Assembly (NCBI GenBank): GCA_951230915.1
Contig: OX579640.1
Span: 8,824,981-8,888,980 of the forward strand
DNA from: Antitrichia curtipendula
Lineage: Eukaryota > Streptophyta > Bryopsida > Hypnales > Leucodontaceae
Direction: 5' to 3'
Length of the DNA: 64,000 bases
A model generated the notes under the pieces. It did no database searches and was not told the DNA's origin. It saw only the letters and a list, made by a program, of their open reading frames with translations. This document shows positions 56,286-64,000 of this stretch, piece by piece. Made by a program: the position numbers and the translations under genes. Every line of letters begins with the position of its first letter. Within the stretch, counting starts at the first letter, position 1.

Positions 56286-58568
56286 CTATAAGATGGTCAG
56301 TTCGTCGTCTTCTTTCAGACGAGAACAGGGTCGCATGGCAGCTCCAAGACAAGTGGTTGCCAACGTCTTGATCGCCACATACGCAGTCTTGCGAGCCGAT
56401 CCGGTGTCCTCGTTGGGAAGACTGCAGCAATCGGCTTCAATTGTATTCTCTGATCGGCTCGGATCTCTATCTAAACTAGTCCCCGCCCTGAATACCTCAT
56501 TCATGGCCTTCAGCTGAGATTCCTGGAGCTCCAGGAGCTTCAAAGCACAAGCAGTGTTGGACCGAACCGAGCCACTGCCACGAGAAGAAGACCGACTCAC
56601 AGGATGCTCCACCAAGTCGTATTGGGAGATGATCAGATCCTGCACCTGTGGGATTTCACACAAAGGGTCTCCGCTTAACTCCACTGTGGCATAATCCTCC
56701 ATAGCCTCTGCTACAGTACTGTCACTAGGCTCTGTGGTAAGCCCAAGCTCTTTCGAAACTCCTGGACTGATGCAGGGAGACAGTGGTATTGATGGCTTCT
56801 TCGAAACAGCACCGACTCTTGATCTCGGCTTTGAGTGGTGTGGCTTCAACCAGTTGGCACTGGAGACTGCGTCGTACTCGCACATCTCATCATCTAAGTC
56901 GATGGAAGCACTTGCACTGCTGGACCTGAAGGATGCGCTTGCGGACATGAAATCCTCCACGGCTGTCTCGGACTCCACTTCACTACAGTCTGTTGCAAGA
57001 GCAGTCGACACACTTGGCTCCTGGGTAACCTCGTCAAGTAAGCCGTCAGCAGAGCTTTGGGCAGCGCCAGAGTCCTGTTCGGAGTTGGCGACCCTGTCCT
57101 CCCTCCCTGATAATCTTGACACCTGAGACAACAACCTCTTGTGGTGCGGGTAGGAAGACACTTTCGCTCTTCGGGCAGACGAGCCTGCAGGCCATGGCCG
57201 CTGTGCATTCACGTTCCTTCGGACCACTCTGGAGATACTGTCCAGTGATGACAGAGAGACTTTCCTGTAACTGTCCTTCAAATCCTCGACCACATGTAAC
57301 ATGGAAGGACGCCGGAAGCGTGACGTTCGGACGCATTTGATGGCCAAGTTGATCATCTGTTTGAGGGGCTTGAAATTCCCAGGTGAGGGGATCTTCTTGT
57401 CCAGAACCTCGTTGAGTTTCCCCTGATTGATGAGCGGAAGAGCCCAGTCGAGAATGCTGGGAGGTTCATACGCCAAGTCAATTGCATTTCGGCCACTAAT
57501 AATTTCCAGCAGCAAAATTCCAAAACTGAACACATCCGTCTTGGTGCTCAAATCCGAAGGTGTCTCATACTCAGGGTCCAGGTACCCCATGGTACCAGCT
57601 GGTGGAGTGGAGGTTTTCAACATATCCTCTATGTGACCTCTCAAAGCTAAACCGAAGTCGCCAAGCTTGGCATTCCAATTCTCGTCGATTAACACGTTGG
57701 AGGATTTGATGTCCCTGTGGATAATGGGAGGAGAGGCTGAATGGAGGGCTAGTATTCCTTTGGCTATTTGCAGAGCCAAGTGGATGCGCATCACCCAGCT
57801 CAAAGGGGAGAAGTTGTCATGCAGATTTTCATGAAGCGTGCCGTTGGGCATGTACTCTACCACTAGAAGCTTCTCGTCCTCCTCACGAGTGTACCCCAAT
57901 AAGTTGACCAGCCGTTCGCTCCAAATCTTGGACAGGATTTCGAGTTCATTGTCGAAGGAGGTTTCATCCTGAAGGAGCTGCCGCGCATAAGTTGCTCTCT
58001 TCACCGCTACTTGCAATCCACCTTTGAGCACACCCTTGTACACTTGACTATGACTCCCTTTGCCAAGAATGCTATCTTCCGAAAAGTTTCCTGTTGCAAG
58101 ACGAAGCTCCTGCAGTGTGAGGCAAACCAAGACAGGATTAGAAAGCTATCCGATTGGCAGCACTTCACGTACGCCGCTTTAAGACACGGTTTACAGATGC
58201 TAATAGAGAGAAAGCGTGAACTTTCTTAAATAGTTTGACGAAACGTGGGTACAATAATCCCCTAGGATCACATTCATATTAATTAAACAGGATCCAACTG
58301 AGGAGGGTATAGACTACACCTAAATGATGGACCGCTAGGCTGCCGCATTCAACAAGGGAGTTAAGTATCCCAGTGACATATGTGTAAAGAGAATCGAAAG
58401 TTCAGACGAAAGAGAAAAAACTATGTGAACGGAAGAGAACAGTAGGACACTCACAGAGAACGAAAAGACTTGCGGATTCACAGGTCGTTGCTTCTGCCTC
58501 TTCTGCTTCTGATGTGCGGTTTCGCATGTTCCAAGGGCAGCATCAGTTCGACAGGACAAATACCCCAT
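56286..58568 (-). CDS. Receptor-like cytoplasmic kinase with long C-terminal extension, 645 aa, two exons
   Basis: Exon 1 is 58568-58455 (MGYLSC…QVFSFS) and exon 2 is 58109-56286; the join is in phase 0 with GT-AG sites. The N-terminus has Gly2 and Cys6, fitting N-myristoylation and palmitoylation, and there is no signal peptide or transmembrane segment, so a plasma-membrane-tethered cytoplasmic kinase is likely. The start MGYLSC and the kinase resemble a plant RLCK group that includes Arabidopsis At3g51990. Kinase domain is about residues 50-318: glycine loop GKGSHSQVYKG (54-64), Lys75 in VAVKR, catalytic HRDIKSSN (169-176), DFG (189-191), then GTMGYLDPEY. All catalytic residues are present, so it should be active. 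Residues about 320-645 form a Ser-rich, acidic, probably disordered tail, longer than in the relatives I know. Ligand and substrate cannot be told. Confidence 0.92.
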
Positions 58569-60450
58569 AGCTAAGCACTCCAGTAACTCATTTGCACTTC
58601 ACTCCCAGCAGCCCCGCACCGACAGTCCAGAAGTGAACTTCGCACCATCTGCCGCCACAATATCAGCTTCAACTGGATGGAATACTCCGAAACCATGAGA
58701 AGTTAATATTAGTATTCCTGAAATCGCCTTCCATGTTTCGTTAACCCCAGTTTTCGGCACGCAACTTCAGAGCAAATTGGCACCTGAGTCCAAGTTCCTT
58801 CTCAAAGAATGTGCTCTTATTCTATACCAGAACCCTCTTGGATACAATTGCCTATTCCTGCGTCCTGTCCTCGCGAGACGATTGCAGCTACAGCCCTTAG
58901 TAGAACTTGGATACCTGCAAAACATTCGAAATCATCTTTCAGAAAATGGTGTCTGTAAGTCACAAAGTGAAGTTGCTAAGAGCTCTGAATACACCGTCAC
59001 TTCACTTTCTCTTACACCCACCCTTCAGAACACTCCTTTACTTTTGAGGACGTGAACCTTCCCCGACTCTTGGTTCATATTGAAACCACAATTCCGAGGG
59101 AGCTGATTGAAGGCTTTGCAATGCAGTTGTGGCTTAGTACTACCCTGCCAGATGACATTTCTACTTAACACTTCCAGAATACCAGCACACGACCGACTAC
59201 CCAAACCCGCAAGTATCAGTCTGAAACAGGAACTACACTCTCCCGGTTACGAAATGCTGTGATCACAACTGAAGCTCGAAGCGCTACAACTCAATGCAAG
59301 CAATAACAAGTCACCCAAATCCACCAAATACGACACCAAGCACCAACAGTAACAAAATCGATGACCTTTCAGAACTATAAATGCTCCTGAAATCGAAAAT
59401 CCCCTATTCCACGAGAACAACGCCAACAATCAGCCCTCCCTTCCGATTCCCACAATCTCCTCACAAAAACTGATTGCCCATTACCCCGCCAACCACAAAC
59501 ACGTCTTCCTCAACACCAAAACACCCTCTCACGCGCCTATCCCCCATCCTCACAGCAACTCCATAGATCTGCAAACCAAATCTACCCTCCCTGAACTCCC
59601 ACACAACAACAAAACCCTCCACTCCAAACTCATCAGCCAAACCCATCTCCACATTGAACACCCAAACTCACAACTGGAATCACAGAACACTCCGCGAATC
59701 ACGAAGCCCGTCACTGTACACAAACAAAACCTACCTCTTTCCTGCTCATCGTCTCTCCGATCCACAATCCTCTACAGCAACCCAACCAAGCCTTCAGTGC
59801 ACAACTCCAGTAGCAAAGGCGCGCACGAAGGTGCACCAACAGCAGTCACTCACTGGTGAAGAAGCCAAGCTTCGTGAGCTTGTGTGTGAGCTTGTGAGCT
59901 TGGATTGGCACTGGCAATGGCGAGAAGAGGCTCCAACGATCGGCTCCGGATGCTCCGACTAGGGAGGCAGGAAGTGTAAATTGTGAAATGAGGTAGTTGT
60001 TTGCAAGAGGGAGGGGATTCAGGAGGGATGCGCGCTGGAAGTTAGTGTGCGTGTTTTTGGTGTGGGCGTGTGTGCGTGGCCTTGGGAGGCCGTTGAGGAG
60101 AAGCCGACGGCGAGCCAGGCGGAAGGGGCGGAGGGTATGGATGAATGTTGTTGGATGAATAAATCACGGTGGCATTCCGGGGGCGTTATTGTCCGGAGAG
60201 TACACGATGTTGCCAACCGAATTCTTTTGGGCTGTGGGGACGGACGAGATTCATCCGGTTCGGGCGACCGGTTTTCAGTCGTTCGTGGTTTTTTCATTCT
60301 TTTGGGGGTGATAGTGGACGTAAGTTTCAGAGTAGTAACTAGTAAGTTATAACTTCCTGTACGCTCCTTCAGGACACTAATAATGGAATTTAATGCTAAC
60401 CACACCCCAATTGAACTAGAAACGCTGTAAGTTTTTACTCTTTACTTTTG
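58569..60450. other. 5' flank of the kinase gene
   Basis: GC-balanced sequence with C/A-rich 59380-59800, fitting a promoter or leader on the minus strand. A frame on the minus strand at 60405-60019 is Pro/Ser/Thr-rich and not recognisable. No gene called. Confidence 0.4.
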
Positions 60451-62209
60451 ATGAATATTTTTACCACCTATGTTTAAAGAGATCTTTCTCTTTGAATAGT
60501 ATTGATATCTACGTTTATAATAAAAAATTCATCAAGAGTAAAAAATTTATAGCATTCTCAAATTAATTAGTGTGATAATATTAAATTTTATTATTACAGT
60601 ATTTGCATAGGATTGTGAGTACTTCACAAGGTGTTCATAACCGTTATGGATCCTCTTTCAAATTATATTCGTATCAACATTCGTCATACATTTCAAAAAT
60701 TTCAAATATTGGACTGATGTAAATAGGGAAACAATTAGGAAGAAGGAAGAATGGTTCATCATAAATATGTCTACCTTAATATTATTCATTAGTTGTGTGG
60801 GGTACCATTTCGCTTGAAAAAGCCCAAATTAGGTAGACATTCCCACTAAAGACAATTTTGTATTACATTTCTATTTGCATTTGTCTAACATTCAGCCCTT
60901 TAAATGTTGAATAAATGTTGATAGCAAACAATTCAAGAAGAAAGTCCATTCGAGAAGAAAATATGACTATTTTACACTCTTAACTCCCTTCAGTGGACTA
61001 TCATGGAGCCAATCATGTTATAGATTAAGTAGTTTGAATGTGACATAAGTATATTGTAATCAGTGACAGTACGTGCAACAAATGTTTACGATGTCCTAGA
61101 ATGTAATGAAAGGGAGGATTGAATTAATGATATATAAGTACGTGCAACAAGCTTTAATGATGTTCCAGAATGTAATGAAAGGGAGGGTTGAATTAATGAT
61201 GTCTGAGTGTGCCTACCTAGGAAACAATATTCTTCCAACTGACGAGGTAGTTTAGCAAAAAGGGTCCTATTAATGAGAACTAAATTTACCTACTTAGAAA
61301 ATGGTGTTCTCCTGAAGTATCAAGTGCAGACTAGCCCTTTTTTAAGCTTTTTGAGAAAGTGCCAGGATGGCGACCACTTAAAATTTGGTGAAGCATTGTA
61401 TTTCTACATTCATCCATCTTTTGGACCAAAAAAATACTTTTCAATTATATTTATGCATTTATTCATCCAAATTTGGCAACTTCATCCACATTTTAAATAA
61501 AAATGGGAAATTTTTGGCGAAAAAAGATTACTTTAATCTGGCGAAAAATAGAATTTTATTTTGAAAGGGTGCTATTTGGCCCCATGGTGCCAAAAAAAAG
61601 GGGCTGATGCAGAATAACTCCTTTGGCTTTCATGAAGGATGATTATTTGTTTTGAACCTACATCCTTGAATCTTCAATAGTATTTTGGAAACCCTGTACA
61701 TTCTTTGATAATGATATATATATTACATCATGTATGATGCATTTACATCACTCAGATATTTTGGAACATTGAAAGGAATTGAAGTATTCCTACCAACCCA
61801 AAGTTATCTAGAAATTGAATCCATGTATTATCAATGTTAGTAATTTACATTATTTATTAGATTCAATATCAAAACCACATGAATATGGTATTCAAAATGC
61901 ATCATAACAACTTTGAAATATGGTTGCAGTGCATCCTTTGAAATGCAAATGGAATTCAAATAAATAAATAAATAATTTGTTATTTATTTATTTATTTATT
62001 GAATGGATTCTTTGTATAGTAAGTCTTGTTGCCACAACTACAACAAAGTTAACACTACTGGGAAACATATAATTTAAAACACCCCTTTCCCTTATAGTGT
62101 AAACCTCAAGTTCTTTGGTTATTTGAAACTAAAAACTACCTCAAAATAACTTCTTTCTAAATAATGTTGAAACTTTTGTCTTTCAATTTTTTTATGGATT
62201 CATGTAGAA
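60451..62209. other. AT-rich intergenic with a 69-bp tandem duplication
   Basis: ACGTGCAACA at 61071 recurs at 61140; the two copies share TGTAATGAAAGGGAGGRTTG and AATTAATGAT. Near 61960-62000, AATAAATAAATAA is followed by TTATTTATTTATT, a simple palindromic run. No gene. Confidence 0.5.
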
Positions 62210-62610
62210 AGGGGAGTGCTAGCATACAAGCCTAGAAATTCACATTATAGACATCTTCTATAGTCATAGATACCTATGTCATAGACTTTTTTCATGTTAT
62301 AGATACATACGTTATAAAGGGGAGTGCTAGCATGTGAGCATAGAATCTATGAACCCACGAGCTTAGGAATTTATATTATAAATACATTCTACAATTATAG
62401 GTGTCTATATTATAGGTTCCTATATTATAGACTTTTTGCATACTATATGCTATAAACACCTACAAATAGTTGTAGATATGTACCAACAATTAGGTCCAAG
62501 GCTCACAAGCTCACGTTTCTTTGTTCATGTTGTGTTATAAACACCTTCAAATGGGTTCATAGCTCATAGACTCACGTCTCTATACTCACCCACTAGCATC
62601 TCTGCACCTA
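62210..62610 (+). mobile_element. AT-rich MITE-like repeat, two nested starts
   Basis: GGGGAGTGCTAGCAT occurs at about 62210 and again at about 62318, each followed by TATAGAC, TATAGGTGTCTAT and similar short words. It ends near CACCCACTAGCATCTCTGCAC. A related copy lies inverted at 30640-30890. Confidence 0.5.
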
Positions 62611-62765
62611 GATGTTAAACTAAATTCTAGAAAGATGTACATTAACAATTTAGCTTAGAGATGCTAATGGGTGAGCATTTTGAAACAAGTATCATTTAAA
62701 TATTTTGCTTGCATGGACATTTACATGCTAAGCTAGGTTGTTAATGTACATCTTTCTAGAATTTA
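62588..62765. repeat. Nested inverted repeats
   Basis: Arms of 38 bp: 62621-62658 (TAAATTCTAGAAAGATGTAC…) and 62728-62765 (…GTACATCTTTCTAGAATTTA) with few mismatches. A second pair overlaps them: CACCCACTAGCATCTC (62588-) and GAGATGCTAATGGGTG (about 62658-62673). Confidence 0.8.
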
Positions 62766-63229
62766 GAGTAGAATCTTCAGTGATTGCAAGCTCATAATAT
62801 GATTTTTTTAACTACATTATTTGTAAACCCTTTAAAAGATAAAATTTAAGTTCCAAATCCTTTTATTGAATATTTATGTGTCCTAAACGTAATGTAAAAG
62901 ATATCATATTAAAAAATTGTATTAAAAACAGAATAGTAATAATTACTTTATATTCACATAAAGACTATACAAACATCATATAATGAACATCAATCACACA
63001 AAAGGACCCACTTTCTAATCATTCATAGTTGAAGTATTTTCCACTTAATTAATAACCATATTATGTACTCATCATGTTTGTGCCAAAATAATACAAATTA
63101 GTATTGCAGTTACATCATTTTAATGTATATATTAGATTTGTAAAATATTAATGTGCACAAAATATTTAAATGATAATTGTTTCAAAACTAAAAACTCCCA
63201 AAACATTAATCCTTAAAGGACCAACAATT
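62766..63229. other. AT-rich intergenic, nothing seen
   Basis: Low-GC sequence without coding frames or clear repeats. Confidence 0.4.
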
Positions 63230-64000
63230 TTGGTAATATAGCAATTTTGGACAACTCACTATGAATGGAGCTTTTATTTTTTTCTTTGAAATTTTCACAC
63301 AATATGTGGACAAGCTTTTTCTTTAAGGCCCAAGATTTATCATTACCTTTGCCCACATGGTCAAAAAGTTATTGTATGATATATAAATTTTTCCCCCAAC
63401 TGGGTAGTTTGGGGCAGATATAAAAAAATTAGAAATTAGTTTATAGATTTGTATATACATGGAAAGCTTTTAATCATTCCATTTAAATTAATGTGTTGAA
63501 AATTATGAGGAGTTTTATTTTGCGGTCAATTATGGATTCTCTATTCTAAAATAAATTTTGAAGCCCTTTATTTAACTCAATTTTTAATATTTCTAGAAAA
63601 AAAATAGAATCATAGGATGTAGATTGTGTATTACAACATTACAGCCATTGGAATTGGCAATTTTCAATTCCATAACTAAATTCTTAATCATTTGAAATCA
63701 TACTCTACTTCTTTCTACTTACTATTTTTTTTTCTCTATATGTGGTATGATTTCAAATGATCTAAAATTTTCAAGTATGTAGCCAACATGCCTTGAAGAA
63801 TGAATCCAAAGCAAAACCACAATTTTCATACAAATGTGTTCTTGTGAAGTGTAGTTGCCTTTTATTTGCTAAGCCAAAAAAAAAAATTGTCACTTCAAAC
63901 ACTACTATCTTACAGTCTGCATAGTGAAAATTTTTGAAATTTTTTCCACATATTTTCAAACCAATGTACTACAAGATCCTATGGTTACATGTGTCCAATT
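63230..64000 (+). repeat. Dispersed AT-rich repeat, copy 2 (runs off the window)
   Basis: Direct copy of 51700-52565 through the same ordered phrases. It continues to the last base of the window (CTACAAGATCCTATGGTTAC near the end). Confidence 0.75.

Overview
The window is nuclear DNA of a land plant. The evidence is families that match plant proteins over their whole length (a peroxisomal ACX3-type acyl-CoA oxidase with a PTS2 signal, a cytosolic-type phosphoglucose isomerase, a plant O-fucosyltransferase-like protein, a receptor-like cytoplasmic kinase beginning MGYLSC), GT-AG introns of about 100-900 bp, a eukaryotic tRNA-His, and plant-type hAT and chromovirus elements. AT-rich repeats and decayed transposases fill the space between genes, about one host gene per 10 kb. 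A seed-free plant such as a bryophyte is my guess, but I cannot assign a species.

Layout. 0.27-1.36 kb (-): an unrecognised Cys/His-rich ORF whose coiled-coil tail is out of frame. 1.5-5.5 kb (+): a hAT transposase with one internal TAG, a long disordered RGG-containing tail, and a GC-rich motif array behind a CAGGG-type end. 6.2-9.8 kb (+): a six-exon coiled-coil/RING-like gene of 704 codons whose third intron carries two minisatellites. 11.9-15.9 kb (-): a decayed multi-exon DDE transposase-like gene. 16.8-17.54 kb: a second GC-motif array ending in a hAT-like terminus that cuts directly into a chromovirus integrase (17.54-18.46 kb), followed by its PPT and 3' LTR. 20.1-24.2 kb (+): an intact eight-exon glycosylasparaginase gene with a tRNA-His in intron 2 and a MITE-like element in intron 4. 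26.7-28.4 kb (-): an intronless cytosolic PGI, with a 291-bp tandem duplication covering its 3' end and a 67-bp minisatellite upstream.

30-37 kb is AT-rich repeat with no gene. 37.6-41.5 kb (+): a ten-exon GDP-fucose protein O-fucosyltransferase-like gene. 42.7-48.8 kb (-): a twelve-exon ACX3-type acyl-CoA oxidase, convergent with it, with one apparent GC-AG intron. This gene pair lies between two inverted copies of a ~550-bp repeat (34.75 and 50.2 kb). 50-56 kb is AT-rich repeat. 56.3-58.6 kb (-): a two-exon RLCK. 58.6-64 kb is flank and repeats.

The host genes do not form a pathway: they are ordinary metabolic, glycosylation and signalling genes, each with its own promoter. Exon coordinates were worked out by hand from splice sites and reading frame. 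For the six spliced or intronless host genes the phases add up to uninterrupted CDSs of 704, 364, 569, 521, 670 and 645 aa.
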